DNA of 64,000 nucleotides. Source: Streptomyces sp. TLI_053. Lineage in GTDB: Bacteria > Actinomycetota > Actinomycetes > Streptomycetales > Streptomycetaceae. The position numbers and the translations under genes are program-made. Where the stretch lies: contig NZ_LT629775.1 of NCBI RefSeq assembly GCF_900105395.1, forward strand, positions 5,540,001-5,604,000. The letters are read 5' to 3'. Position 1 is the stretch's first letter, and every line of letters begins with the position of its first letter. The notes under the pieces are model-generated. The model made no database searches. It had not been told where the DNA came from and saw only the letters and a list, made by a program, of their open reading frames with translations. This document shows, piece by piece, positions 42,818 to 51,949 of this stretch.

Positions 42818-42885
42818 GACCAGTGCCCGCGCCGCCGCGCGGCCCGCAGGATCGGATCACCGATCGACTGCGGAGGTCCCGTCCG

Positions 42886-44739
42886 ATGCCCAGCCCCCTC
42901 GCCCTCCCCCCGGCCCTCGCCGCCGAGCCCGAGCCGCCCGGCACCGGCGCCGCGCCGCCCGACGCGGGCGGTGAGGACCGGCACCGGCTGACGGTGCCCG
43001 GCGGACTGGCGGCGCTCTCCCTGGACGCGATGGCCTCGGTGGCGTACGGGCCGGAGTCGATCGTGCTGGTGCTCGCGGCGGCGGGGGCGTACGGGCTCGG
43101 GTTCACCCTGCCGGTCACAGTGGCCATCGCGGTGCTGCTGGCGGTGCTGGTGGCCTCCTACCGGCAGGTGATCGCGGCGTTCCCGGACGGCGGCGGCTCC
43201 TACGCGGTGGCGAAGGCGCACCTGGGCCGGCGGACGGCGCTGACGGCCGCAGCCTCCCTGGTGATCGACTACGTGCTGAACGTCGCGGTCTCGGTGACGG
43301 CCGGTGTGGCGGCGCTGACCTCCGCCGTCCCGGGCCTGTACGAGGACCGGGTCTGGCTCTGCCTGGGCGTGCTGGCGCTGGTGACGGCGGTGAACCTGCG
43401 CGGGATCGCCGAGTCCGCCCGCTGGTTCATGGCGCCCACGGCGGTCTTCGTGCTGTCGATCCTGGCGATCGTCGTGGTCGGCCTGTTCCGGGACGCGCCG
43501 GCGAGTACCGAGGCGGCCGCCGGGCACGCCTCGGTGCTGACGGAGAACGCCACGGCGGTCGGCGCACTGCTGCTGCTCAAGGCCTTCGCGGCCGGCTGCT
43601 CGGCGCTGACCGGCGTGGAGGCGGTGGCGAACGCCGTCCCGTCCTTCCGCGCGCCGGGCGTGAAGCGCGCCCAGCGCACCGAGGTCGTGCTCGGCGCGCT
43701 GCTCGGCGTGATGCTGATCGGACTGGCCGTGCTGATCGGCCGCTTCCACCTGCAGCCGGTCGAGGGCGTGACCGTGCTCGCCCAGCTGGCCGACGCCTCG
43801 CTCGGCCACGGCGCCGGCTTCTACGTCGTCCAGTGCGCCACCGTCGTCCTGCTCGGCCTGGCCGCCAACACCTCCTTCGGCGGCCTGCCCGTCCTGCTGC
43901 ACCTGCTGGCCCGCGACAACCACCTGCCGCACGTCTTCGCCCTGCGCGCCGACCGCCAGGTGCACCGCCACGGCGTGCTGTTCCTGGCCGCCGTCTCGGC
44001 CGTGCTGCTGGTCGCCTCCGGCGGCGACGTCAACAGCCTGGTCCCGCTCTTCGCGATCGGCGTCTTCGTCGGCTTCACGATCTGCCAGGTCGGCATGGTC
44101 CGGCACTGGGCGCTGGAGAAGCCGGCCCACTGGCGGGCCAGGGCCGCGCTGAACGGTTTCGGCGCGCTGCTCACCGGCACCGCGGCCCTGGTCGTCACCG
44201 GCACCAAGTTCGCCGAGGGCGCCTGGGGCATCTGCCTGGCCCTGCCCCTGCTGGTGCTGCTCTTCGAGGCGGTCCACCGCGGCTACGCCCGGATCGGCGA
44301 GCGGCTGGAACTCGGCCGCGTCCCCGGCCCGCTCACCCCGCAGCGCAGCCTGGTCGTCGTCCCGGTCACCGCGATCACCCGACTCACCCGCGACGGCCTC
44401 TCCGCCGCCCTCTCCCTCGGCGACGAGGTGATGGCCGTCACCGTCGTCCACGACCGCGCCGAGACCGAGACGCTGCGCCGGGACTGGGAGCTGTGGGCCC
44501 CGGGCGTCCCGCTGGTGGAGATCCCGGACGGCCACCGCCGGCTGGGGCAGCCGATCGCGGACTTCGTGAACGGGCTCGCCGCCGAGCACGCCTACGACCG
44601 CCTCACCGTCCTCATCCCCGAGGTCGAGCCGGCCCGGCCCTGGCAGCGCGCGCTGCAGAACCGCCGGGGCGCCGTCATCGACCGGGCCCTGCGCCGGCAC
44701 ACCGACGCGGTGGTCTGCCGGCTCCGGATGCGGATGTGA
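42886..44739 (+). CDS. KimA-like APC family potassium importer (paralogue 1)
   Basis: A 617-residue permease with twelve helices and a C-terminal cytoplasmic domain of about 130 residues. It matches my recollection of Bacillus KimA: SLDAMASVAYG (Asp47, Tyr54), ASYRQVIAAFPDGGGSYAV, IDYVLNVAVSV and CSALTGVEAVAN line up with the potassium-binding helices. One position differs: KimA has Thr four residues after the Asp in VDYILTVAVS, whereas here it is Asn. ATG 42886 follows GGAGG by nine bases. Location beside kdp and a shared repeat element upstream support a potassium role; an amino acid substrate remains possible. Confidence 0.75.
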   Translation: MPSPLALPPALAAEPEPPGTGAAPPDAGGEDRHRLTVPGGLAALSLDAMASVAYGPESIVLVLAAAGAYGLGFTLPVTVAIAVLLAVLVASYRQVIAAFPDGGGSYAVAKAHLGRRTALTAAASLVIDYVLNVAVSVTAGVAALTSAVPGLYEDRVWLCLGVLALVTAVNLRGIAESARWFMAPTAVFVLSILAIVVVGLFRDAPASTEAAAGHASVLTENATAVGALLLLKAFAAGCSALTGVEAVANAVPSFRAPGVKRAQRTEVVLGALLGVMLIGLAVLIGRFHLQPVEGVTVLAQLADASLGHGAGFYVVQCATVVLLGLAANTSFGGLPVLLHLLARDNHLPHVFALRADRQVHRHGVLFLAAVSAVLLVASGGDVNSLVPLFAIGVFVGFTICQVGMVRHWALEKPAHWRARAALNGFGALLTGTAALVVTGTKFAEGAWGICLALPLLVLLFEAVHRGYARIGERLELGRVPGPLTPQRSLVVVPVTAITRLTRDGLSAALSLGDEVMAVTVVHDRAETETLRRDWELWAPGVPLVEIPDGHRRLGQPIADFVNGLAAEHAYDRLTVLIPEVEPARPWQRALQNRRGAVIDRALRRHTDAVVCRLRMRM

Positions 44740-44815
44740 CGAGGGCCGGAGCCCGTGCGGGGGGGGGATTGGTGCCGGGTGAATTGGCATCTTATGTCCG
44801 GATGTAAGCGAGCCG

Positions 44816-44843
44816 ATCGTCATATCTTGACGATGTCTTAACG
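44816..44843. promoter_or_regulatory. dyad and inverted KdpE-like repeats upstream of second KimA-like gene
   Basis: ATCGTCA-N5-TGACGAT is a perfect 7-bp inverted repeat (44816-44834). On the other strand CGTTAA and CGTCAA (plus-strand TTAACG 44838-44843 and TTGACG 44827-44832) are spaced 11 bp. An additional imperfect palindrome lies at 44791-44808. Confidence 0.45.
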
Positions 44844-45004
44844 GCCCTCCGGCAGCCCGCCGAAATGCCTCCGTCCCGCCCGGAACGCCCCACCCATAGC
44901 GGCTCCTACCTGCGGAAACATCCCGCCGCTCGGGCGTGCGGGGCGTCCCGCGCACGCCATGACGGCCCATTGCGCGCCCGGTGTGCGCCCTTACGCTCGC
45001 CCAT

Positions 45005-47047
45005 GTGTTCAACCTGCCCCAGGCGCTCAAGCGCCTAGTGATCGGCCGGGCCATGCGCAGCGAGGAGCTCGGCGAGACGCTGCTCCCCAAGCGCCTGGCC
45101 CTGCCGATCTTCGCCTCCGACCCGCTCTCCTCGGTCGCCTACGCGACCCAGGAGATCCTGCTGGTGCTCACCGTCGGTGGCGCCGCCTTCCTCAACCTGA
45201 CCCCGTGGGTCGCGGCCGGCGTGGTCGCGCTGATGGCGGTCGTGGTGATGTCCTACCGCCAGGTCGTGCACGCCTACCCCAGCGGAGGCGGCTCCTACGA
45301 GGTGGTGTCGCGCAACCTGGGCGCCAACTCGGGCCTGGTGGTGGCCGCCTCGCTGCTGGTCGACTACGTGATGACGGTCGCCGTCTCGGTGGCCTCCGGC
45401 GTCGACAACATCATCTCGGCGCTGCCCTCGCTGGCGGACCACCGGGTGGAGCTGGCGGTCGGCTTCGTCGTCCTGCTGATGGCGGTGAACCTGCGCGGTG
45501 TCCGGGAGTCCGGCAAGGCCTTCGCCGCGCCGACCTACCTGTTCATCGGCGGCATCCTGCTGATGGTGGTCACCGGGCTGGTCCGGGTGGCGCTCGGCGA
45601 CGCCCCGGTGGCGGCCAGTGCCGCGTACGGGATCGTGCCGGAGGACGGCAAGGACACCCTGGCCGGGCTGGGGCTGCTGATGCTGGGCCTGCGCGCCTTC
45701 GCCTCCGGCTGCACGGCGCTGACCGGGGTGGAGGCGATCTCCAACGGCGTGCCGGCGTTCCGGGCGCCGAAGTCGAGGAACGCCGCCGCGACGATGGCCG
45801 TGATGGGCACCACGGCGGTGGTGATGTTCATCGGCATCACCGCGCTGGCGCTGATCTCCGAGGTCCACATCGCCGACAACGCCTGCCACCTCACCGGCTT
45901 CCCGGGGGACTGCGCGACCGCGCCGCAGCAGACCGTGATCGCCCAGCTGGCCGCGGCGATCCTCGGCGGGGACGGCAGTGTCCTCTTCTACTTCATCCAG
46001 GCGGTCACCGCGCTGGTGCTGATCCTGGCCGCCAACACGGCGTTCAACGGCTTCCCGCTGCTGGCCTCGATCCTGGCCGAGCACCGCTACCTGCCCCGGC
46101 AGATGCACACCCGCGGCGACCGGCTCGCCTTCTCCAACGGCATCATCGCGCTCGCGGTGGTGGCCGGCGGCCTCCTCTGGCTGTACGACGCCGACGTCAC
46201 CAGCCTGATCCACCTCTACATCCTGGGCGTCTTCACCTCCTTCACGCTGTCGCAGATCGGCATGGTGAAGCACTGGAACCGGGCCCTGGCCACCGAGACC
46301 GACCCGGCGGTGCGGGGCGCCGCCCAGCGCTCCCGGGTGATCAACTTCTTCGGCGCGGTCACCACCGCGCTGGTGCTGGTCGTCGTGCTGCTGACCAAGT
46401 TCACCCAGGGCGCCTGGCTGGCCGTGGTCGCGGCGGCGGTGCTGTGGGTGATGATGCGCGGCATCCGCCGGCACTACGACGGCGTCGCCGAGGAACTGGC
46501 GGTGGACGACCCGGAGGCCGAGTCGGTGCGGCCGTCCCGGGTGCACGGCATCGTGCTGGTCTCCAAGGTGCACAAGCCCACCCTGCGGGCGGTCGGCTAC
46601 GCGCAGGCGTTCGCGCCGGACTCGCTGGAGGCGCTCACGGTCGCGGTCGAGCCGGAGGCCACCGGGGAACTGGAACGCCGCTGGGAGGAACTGGCCCTGC
46701 CGGTGCCGCTGAAGGTGCTGGACTCGCCGTACCGGGAGATCACCAGGCCGGTGGTCCAGTACGTGCGGGACTACCGGCGGACCAGCCCGCAGGACGCGGT
46801 GGCGGTGTTCATCCCGGAGTACGTGGTCGGTCACTGGTGGGAGCACCTGCTGCACAACCAGTCGGCGCTCTGGCTGAAGAGCCGGCTGCTGTTCACCCCG
46901 GGGGTGATGGTGATCAGCGTGCCGTGGCAGCTGACCTCCTCCAACCGGGCGGACCGGCCCTCGGGACGGGCCCCGGGCGCGGTCCGGCGCGGTGAGCCCG
47001 TGGTGCGGCGGGAGCGGGAGAAGCTGCAGGCCCCCGAACACGCGTAG
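45005..47047 (+). CDS. KimA-like APC family potassium importer (paralogue 2)
   Basis: A 680-residue permease closely resembling KimA along its whole length: ASDPLSSVAYAT (Asp39, Tyr46), MSYRQVVHAYPSGGGSYEV, LLVDYVMTVAVSV with the Thr conserved, CTALTGVEAISN, LAANTAFNGFPLL, and a C-terminal soluble domain ending HWWEHLLHNQSALWLK then LLFTPGVMVISVPWQL. All ion-binding positions I can place are conserved, better than in paralogue 1. A short basic tail follows. GTG 45005 is preferred because TTACGCT ends about nine bases upstream (leaderless); GTG 44981 is possible. It lies directly upstream of kdp, so a high-affinity potassium uptake role is likely. Confidence 0.78.
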   Translation: MFNLPQALKRLVIGRAMRSEELGETLLPKRLALPIFASDPLSSVAYATQEILLVLTVGGAAFLNLTPWVAAGVVALMAVVVMSYRQVVHAYPSGGGSYEVVSRNLGANSGLVVAASLLVDYVMTVAVSVASGVDNIISALPSLADHRVELAVGFVVLLMAVNLRGVRESGKAFAAPTYLFIGGILLMVVTGLVRVALGDAPVAASAAYGIVPEDGKDTLAGLGLLMLGLRAFASGCTALTGVEAISNGVPAFRAPKSRNAAATMAVMGTTAVVMFIGITALALISEVHIADNACHLTGFPGDCATAPQQTVIAQLAAAILGGDGSVLFYFIQAVTALVLILAANTAFNGFPLLASILAEHRYLPRQMHTRGDRLAFSNGIIALAVVAGGLLWLYDADVTSLIHLYILGVFTSFTLSQIGMVKHWNRALATETDPAVRGAAQRSRVINFFGAVTTALVLVVVLLTKFTQGAWLAVVAAAVLWVMMRGIRRHYDGVAEELAVDDPEAESVRPSRVHGIVLVSKVHKPTLRAVGYAQAFAPDSLEALTVAVEPEATGELERRWEELALPVPLKVLDSPYREITRPVVQYVRDYRRTSPQDAVAVFIPEYVVGHWWEHLLHNQSALWLKSRLLFTPGVMVISVPWQLTSSNRADRPSGRAPGAVRRGEPVVRREREKLQAPEHA

Positions 47048-47142
47048 GCGCCGGTCGAGGACGCACGCGGCCCCGGACAGCACCCTGCTGACCGGGGCCC
47101 CGCCATGTCCGGAACGGGCCCGGTCACAGCCCGGACAAGGCC

Positions 47143-47206
47143 CCGTATGGAGCCCGTCAACAATCGAACGGGCGCCGTATGGAGGGCGTCAAGAACGCCG
47201 TTGACG
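47143..47206 (+). promoter_or_regulatory. kdp upstream direct repeats (KdpE-like)
   Basis: CCGTATGGAG followed by CGTCAA occurs twice, 32 bp apart (CGTCAA at 47155 and 47187). The second copy forms the perfect inverted repeat CGTCAA-N8-TTGACG (47187-47206). The block ends 105 bp before the first kdp-region start codon. Confidence 0.6.
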
Positions 47207-47311
47207 CTCCGTGAGCGCGGTTGGCTGGGCCTTGCCGGCCTCTCCGCCGGCGCGCCGTGCCGGCACCTGAACGCGGGCCGCGGCCACCTCCGAACCACCG
47301 TGGTGGAGTCC

Positions 47312-47395
47312 ATGTCCGATCTCATCTACGTCGTCGTCACGGTCGCCGTGTTCGGCGTGATCGCCCTGATCGCGCGGGGGGTGGAGAAGCTGTGA
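47312..47395 (+). CDS. single-helix membrane microprotein preceding kdpF
   Basis: A 27-residue protein consisting of one hydrophobic helix (residues 4-20) with a basic C-terminal end (ARGVEKL). It has TGGAG before the ATG and its stop overlaps the next GTG start (GTGA), so it is the first cistron of the kdp operon. It is similar in size and layout to KdpF but not the same sequence. I infer it is a second small stabilising subunit of the Kdp complex or a regulatory micropeptide; no family is recognised. Confidence 0.7.
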   Translation: MSDLIYVVVTVAVFGVIALIARGVEKL

Positions 47396-47481
47396 GCGCA
47401 GAGAACGTCGCAGGTCTCATCGTGGCGGTGGCCCTCGTCGGCTACCTCGTCCTCGCGCTGATCTACCCGGAGAAGTTCTGA
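47392..47481 (+). CDS. kdpF: potassium-transporting ATPase subunit F
   Basis: A 29-residue one-helix protein, MSAENVAGLIVAVALVGYLVLALIYPEKF, here described by its ends: MSAENV and YPEKF. The terminal YPEKF/F motif and position directly before kdpA are typical of KdpF, which stabilises the KdpABC complex. GTG 47392 overlaps the upstream microprotein stop, and kdpA begins one base after its stop codon. Confidence 0.85.
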   Translation: MSAENVAGLIVAVALVGYLVLALIYPEKF

Positions 47482-47482
47482 C

Positions 47483-49144
47483 ATGAGTTCGACTCTCGCG
47501 GGCTGGCTGCAGGTCCTCGCCCTGGTGGGCGCGCTGGCCCTGTGCTACCGCCCCCTGGGTGACTACATCGCCCACACCCTCACCTCGAAGAAGCACCTGA
47601 GAGCCGAGAAGGCCCTCTACAAGGTGATCGGCGTGGACGCCGACGCCGACCAGCGCTGGCCGGTCTACCTGCGTTCGGTGCTGGCGTTCTCGGCGGTGTC
47701 CGTCCTCTTCCTCTACACGCTGATCCGGGTGCAGCAGTGGCTGCCGCTGGGTCTGGGCGTGGACCAGATGTCCGGCCACCAGGCGTGGAACACCGCGATC
47801 TCCTTCGTGGCCAACACCAACTGGCAGTCCTACAGCGGCGAGGCCGCGATGGGGCACCTGGCCCAGATGGCCGGTCTGGCGGTGCAGAACTTCGTCTCCG
47901 CCGCCGTCGGCATCGCGGTGGTCGCCGCCCTGATCCGGGGCTTCACCCGCAACCGCACCGACCGGCTGGGCAACTTCTGGGTGGACCTCACCCGGATCGC
48001 GGTCCGGCTGCTGCTGCCGGTCTCGATCGTGTTCGCGCTGGCCCTGGTGGCCACCGGCGTGGTGCAGAACTTCCACGGCTTCCACGAGGTGGCCACGCTG
48101 GCGGGCGACCCGCAGTCGGTCCCGGGCGGGGCGGTGGCCTCGCAGGAGGTCATCAAGCTGCTGGGCACCAACGGCGGCGGCTTCTACAACGCCAACTCGG
48201 CGCACCCGTTCGAGAACCCGACCGGGCTGAGCAACTTCCTGGAGATCTTCCTCATCCTGGTGATCCCGTTCGCGCTGCCGCGGGCCTTCGGCCGGATGGT
48301 CGGGGACAACCGCCAGGGCTACGCGATCGTCTCGGTGATGGGCCTGTTCTGGGTCGCCTCGGTGGCCCTGCTGACCCTGGCCGAGTCGCACCACGCGGGA
48401 ACCGCCCTGCAGTCGGCGGGCGGGGCGATGGAGGGCAAGGAGCAGCGGTTCGGCATCGCGGCGTCCAGCCTGTTCGCGGCCTCGACGACGCTGACCTCGA
48501 CCGGTGCGGTGAACTCCTTCCACGACTCGTACACCGCGTTCGGCGGCGGGCTGACGATGTTCAACATGATGCTGGGCGAGATCGCGCCCGGCGGTGTGGG
48601 CTCGGGCCTGTACGGGATGCTGGTGCTGGCGATCGTCGCGGTGTTCGTGGCCGGTCTGATGGTCGGCCGCACCCCGGAGTACCTGGGCAAGAAGCTCGGC
48701 GGCCGGGAGATGAAGTTCGCCTCCCTCTACATCCTGACCACGCCGACCCTGGTGCTGGTCGGCACCGGTGTCGCCATGGCGCTGCCGGGAGAGCGGGCCG
48801 GGATGCTGAACTCCGGCGCCCACGGCTTCTCCGAGGTGCTGTACGCGTTCACCTCGGGTGCCAACAACAACGGTTCGGCGTTCGCCGGCATCACGGTGAA
48901 CACGGACTGGTACGACACCGCGATCGGTCTGGCGATGGTGTTCGGCCGGTTCCTGCCGATGGTCTTCGTCCTGGCTCTGGCCGGCGCGCTCGCCCAGCAG
49001 CAGCCGGTCCCCGCCACCCCGGGCACCCTGCCCACCCACAAGCCGCTGTTCGTGGGCCTGCTGTCGGGCGTCGTCCTGATCGTCGTCGGCCTCACCTACT
49101 TCCCGGCCCTGGCTCTCGGGCCGATCGCGGAAGGTCTCTCCTGA
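47483..49144 (+). CDS. kdpA: potassium-transporting ATPase subunit A
   Basis: The channel-like subunit that binds and selects K+ in the Kdp P-type ATPase (553 aa, ten helices). The four selectivity-filter-like loops are visible, for example FVANTNWQSY, GTNGGGFYNANSAHPFENPT, LTSTGAVNSFHDS and SGANNNGSAFAG. Length is normal. It is translationally linked to kdpF upstream (1-bp gap) and overlaps kdpB by one base (TGATG). Confidence 0.96.
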   Translation: MSSTLAGWLQVLALVGALALCYRPLGDYIAHTLTSKKHLRAEKALYKVIGVDADADQRWPVYLRSVLAFSAVSVLFLYTLIRVQQWLPLGLGVDQMSGHQAWNTAISFVANTNWQSYSGEAAMGHLAQMAGLAVQNFVSAAVGIAVVAALIRGFTRNRTDRLGNFWVDLTRIAVRLLLPVSIVFALALVATGVVQNFHGFHEVATLAGDPQSVPGGAVASQEVIKLLGTNGGGFYNANSAHPFENPTGLSNFLEIFLILVIPFALPRAFGRMVGDNRQGYAIVSVMGLFWVASVALLTLAESHHAGTALQSAGGAMEGKEQRFGIAASSLFAASTTLTSTGAVNSFHDSYTAFGGGLTMFNMMLGEIAPGGVGSGLYGMLVLAIVAVFVAGLMVGRTPEYLGKKLGGREMKFASLYILTTPTLVLVGTGVAMALPGERAGMLNSGAHGFSEVLYAFTSGANNNGSAFAGITVNTDWYDTAIGLAMVFGRFLPMVFVLALAGALAQQQPVPATPGTLPTHKPLFVGLLSGVVLIVVGLTYFPALALGPIAEGLS

Positions 49145-51282
49145 TGTCGTCCACCATGACCGAAGAATCCGAGCGGGCCGAGAAGCCGGTCCCGCAGCCG
49201 GAGACGTCGTCCGCCGGGTCGCCGCACAGAGTGTCCGGCGGCCTGCTCGACCCGAAGCTGGTCCTGGCGTCGCTGCCGGACGCGGTGAAGAAGCTCGACC
49301 CCCGGGTGATGGTCAAGAACCCGGTGATGTTCGTGGTCGAGGTCGGCTCGGTCGTCACCACGGTCGCCGCGATGGCCGACCCCAGTGTGTTCGCCTGGGC
49401 GATCACGGTGTGGCTCTGGCTGACCACGGTCTTCGCCAACCTGGCCGAGGCCGTCGCCGAGGGCCGCGGCAAGGCGCAGGCGGACACCCTGCGCCGGACC
49501 AAGACCGACGCCGTGGCCCGCCGCCTCACCGACTGGCCGCGCTCGCGGGCCGAGGAGGAGGTCGCCGGTACCGCGCTGCGGCTCGGTGACCACGTGGTGG
49601 TCGAGGCCGGCCAGGTCATTCCCGGGGACGGCGACGTCGTCGAGGGCGTCGCCTCCGTCGACGAGTCGGCGATCACCGGTGAGTCCGCGCCGGTGATCCG
49701 CGAGTCGGGCGGCGACCGCTCGGCCGTGACCGGCGGCACCAAGGTGCTGTCGGACCGGATCGTGGTGAAGATCGCCTCCGAGCCCGGCAAGTCCTTCATC
49801 GACCGGATGATCGCCCTGGTCGAGGGCGCCGCCCGGCAGAGGACGCCGAACGAGATCGCGCTCAACATCCTGCTGGCCTCGCTGACCATCGTCTTCCTGG
49901 TGGCGGTCGTCACCCTGCAGCCGATGGCCACCTACGCCGGCGCCCCGCAGTCGATGATCGTGCTGGTCGCGCTGATCGTGGCGCTGATCCCGACCACCAT
50001 CGGCGCACTGCTCTCGGCGATCGGCATCGCCGGCATGGACCGCCTCGTCCAGCGCAACGTGCTGGCGATGTCGGGCCGGGCCGTCGAGGCGGCGGGCGAC
50101 GTCAACACCCTGCTGCTCGACAAGACCGGCACCATCACCCTCGGCAACCGCCAGGCCGCCGAGTTCCAGCCCGCCGAGGGCGTCGCGGTCGGGGATCTCG
50201 CGGACGCCGCACAGCTCTCCTCGCTCGCCGACGAGACCCCCGAGGGCCGCTCGATCGTCGTCCTGGCGAAGACCGAGTACGGTCTGCGGGCCCGCGCCCA
50301 GGGCGAGTTGACGCACGCCACCTGGGTGCCGTTCACCGCGCAGACCCGGATGTCGGGCGTGGACCTCGACGAGGCCGACGGCGTGCACCAGGTCCGCAAG
50401 GGCGCGGCGGGTTCGGTCACCAACTGGGTCACCGAGAACGGCGGCACGGTCGGCAAGGACGTCGCCGACCTGGTCGACGGGATCTCCGCGGCCGGTGGCA
50501 CCCCGCTGGTCGTGGCCACCAGGACCGGCGACACGCCGGCCCGGGTGCTCGGTGTGATCCACCTCAAGGACGTGGTCAAGGAGGGCATGCGGGAGCGGTT
50601 CGACGAACTGCGCCGGATGGGCATCAGGACCGTCATGATCACCGGCGACAACCCGCTGACCGCCCGGGCGATCGCGGAGGAGGCGGGCGTGGACGACTTC
50701 CTCGCCGAGGCCACCCCCGAGGACAAGATGGCCCTGATCAAGAAGGAGCAGGCCGGCGGCAAGCTGGTCGCGATGACGGGCGACGGCACCAACGACGCCC
50801 CCGCCCTCGCCCAGGCCGACGTCGGTGTCGCGATGAACACCGGGACCATGGCGGCCAAGGAGGCCGGCAACATGGTCGACCTGGACTCCGACCCGACCAA
50901 GCTGATCGAGATCGTCGAGATCGGCAAGCAGCTCCTGATCACCCGCGGCGCGCTGACCACCTTCTCCATCGCCAACGACGTCGCCAAGTACTTCGCGATC
51001 ATCCCGGCGATGTTCGCGGCGGTCTACCCGGGCCTGGACAAGCTCAACATCATGCAGCTGCACAGCCCCCAGTCCGCGATCACCTCGGCCATCGTCTTCA
51101 ACGCCCTGGTCATCGTCGGTCTGATCCCGCTGGCCCTGCGCGGGGTGAAGTACCGCCCCTCCGACGCCAGTTCCCTGCTGCGTCGCAACATCGGCCTCTA
51201 CGGCCTCGGCGGCCTGGTCGTCCCGTTCGTCGGCATCAAGCTGATCGACCTGGTCGTCCAGTTCGTCCCCGGCCTCAACTAG
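49144..51282 (+). CDS. kdpB: potassium-transporting ATPase subunit B
   Basis: The catalytic P-type ATPase subunit (712 aa). The phosphorylated Asp326 lies in LLLDKTGTITLG; the A-domain TGES motif is at 178-181 with Ser181 corresponding to the Ser used for inhibitory phosphorylation in E. coli KdpB; MTGDGTNDAPAL is the hinge motif. Seven membrane helices are predicted. The N-terminal 30 residues are a Glu/Pro/Ser-rich extension. It drives K+ import through KdpA at ATP expense. Confidence 0.97.
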   Translation: MSSTMTEESERAEKPVPQPETSSAGSPHRVSGGLLDPKLVLASLPDAVKKLDPRVMVKNPVMFVVEVGSVVTTVAAMADPSVFAWAITVWLWLTTVFANLAEAVAEGRGKAQADTLRRTKTDAVARRLTDWPRSRAEEEVAGTALRLGDHVVVEAGQVIPGDGDVVEGVASVDESAITGESAPVIRESGGDRSAVTGGTKVLSDRIVVKIASEPGKSFIDRMIALVEGAARQRTPNEIALNILLASLTIVFLVAVVTLQPMATYAGAPQSMIVLVALIVALIPTTIGALLSAIGIAGMDRLVQRNVLAMSGRAVEAAGDVNTLLLDKTGTITLGNRQAAEFQPAEGVAVGDLADAAQLSSLADETPEGRSIVVLAKTEYGLRARAQGELTHATWVPFTAQTRMSGVDLDEADGVHQVRKGAAGSVTNWVTENGGTVGKDVADLVDGISAAGGTPLVVATRTGDTPARVLGVIHLKDVVKEGMRERFDELRRMGIRTVMITGDNPLTARAIAEEAGVDDFLAEATPEDKMALIKKEQAGGKLVAMTGDGTNDAPALAQADVGVAMNTGTMAAKEAGNMVDLDSDPTKLIEIVEIGKQLLITRGALTTFSIANDVAKYFAIIPAMFAAVYPGLDKLNIMQLHSPQSAITSAIVFNALVIVGLIPLALRGVKYRPSDASSLLRRNIGLYGLGGLVVPFVGIKLIDLVVQFVPGLN

Positions 51283-51302
51283 TACGAGAGGAGAGACGCA
51301 TC

Positions 51303-51926
51303 ATGTCCAAGCCCCTGCCCACCGCCGTGCGCACCCACCTCACCGCGCTGCGCGCCCTGCTGGTCCTGACGGTGCTCCTCGGCATCGCCTACCCGCTGCT
51401 GGTCACCGGCATCTCCCAACTGGCCTTCGCGGACAAGGCGAACGGCTCGATCGTGAAGGTCGACGGCAAGGAGGCCGGCTCCGGCCTGCTGGGCCAGAAC
51501 TTCAACCTCCCCAAGCAGAACCCGGACGACCCGGACGAGGCCCCCCGCCCCGACCCGCAGTGGTTCCAGCCCCGTCCGGGCGCCTACGACCCCAAGGCCT
51601 CCGGCGCCTCCAACCTGGGCCCCAACAGCGAGGACCTCGCCAAGAACATCGAGGACCGCCGCCAGGCCGTCGCCGCGTTCGACGGCGTCGACCCGGCGAG
51701 CGTCCCGGTGGACGCCCTCACCGCCTCCGGCTCGGGCCTCGACCCGCACATCTCCACCGCCTACGCCGAGCAGCAGGTCGACCGGGTCGCCAAGGCCCGC
51801 AACCTGCCGGTGGATACCGTCCGCAAGCTGGTCGAGAAGAACACCGACGGCCGCTCCCTCGGCTTCCTCGGACAGCCGGGCGTCAATGTCGTCCTGCTCA
51901 ACAAGGCGCTGGTGGAACAGAAGTGA
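51303..51926 (+). CDS. kdpC: potassium-transporting ATPase subunit C
   Basis: A 207-residue subunit with one N-terminal membrane helix (about residues 14-38) and an extracellular domain; GIAYPLLVTGISQLAF, LLGQNF and DPHISTAYAEQQVDRVAKAR are KdpC hallmarks. GAGAGGAGAG lies upstream of ATG 51303. An acidic Pro-rich insert (NPDDPDEAPRPDPQ) near residue 75 is characteristic of actinobacterial versions. A very strong hairpin follows. Confidence 0.95.
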   Translation: MSKPLPTAVRTHLTALRALLVLTVLLGIAYPLLVTGISQLAFADKANGSIVKVDGKEAGSGLLGQNFNLPKQNPDDPDEAPRPDPQWFQPRPGAYDPKASGASNLGPNSEDLAKNIEDRRQAVAAFDGVDPASVPVDALTASGSGLDPHISTAYAEQQVDRVAKARNLPVDTVRKLVEKNTDGRSLGFLGQPGVNVVLLNKALVEQK

Positions 51927-51949
51927 CGACGGATCGGCCGATCGGCTGA

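Larger units (their letters stand above)
42534..42885. other. divergent control region between HAD gene and first KimA-like gene
   Basis: No supported gene is present. The left part contains an unusually A/T-rich patch (42562-42590) with dyad TTGCGA-N5-TTGCAA; the middle (about 42600-42750) shows nothing I can identify; the right part holds the KdpE-like repeats (42769-42817), a possible CAGGAT -10 element (42847-42852) and GGAGG at 42872-42876. Confidence 0.55.

Noticed and set aside
44740..45004. A ydaO-type c-di-AMP riboswitch upstream of the second KimA-like gene
   Set aside because: KimA genes are often preceded by this riboswitch, but I could not find its conserved GGGG and GAA-containing core; only short DNA dyads are visible.
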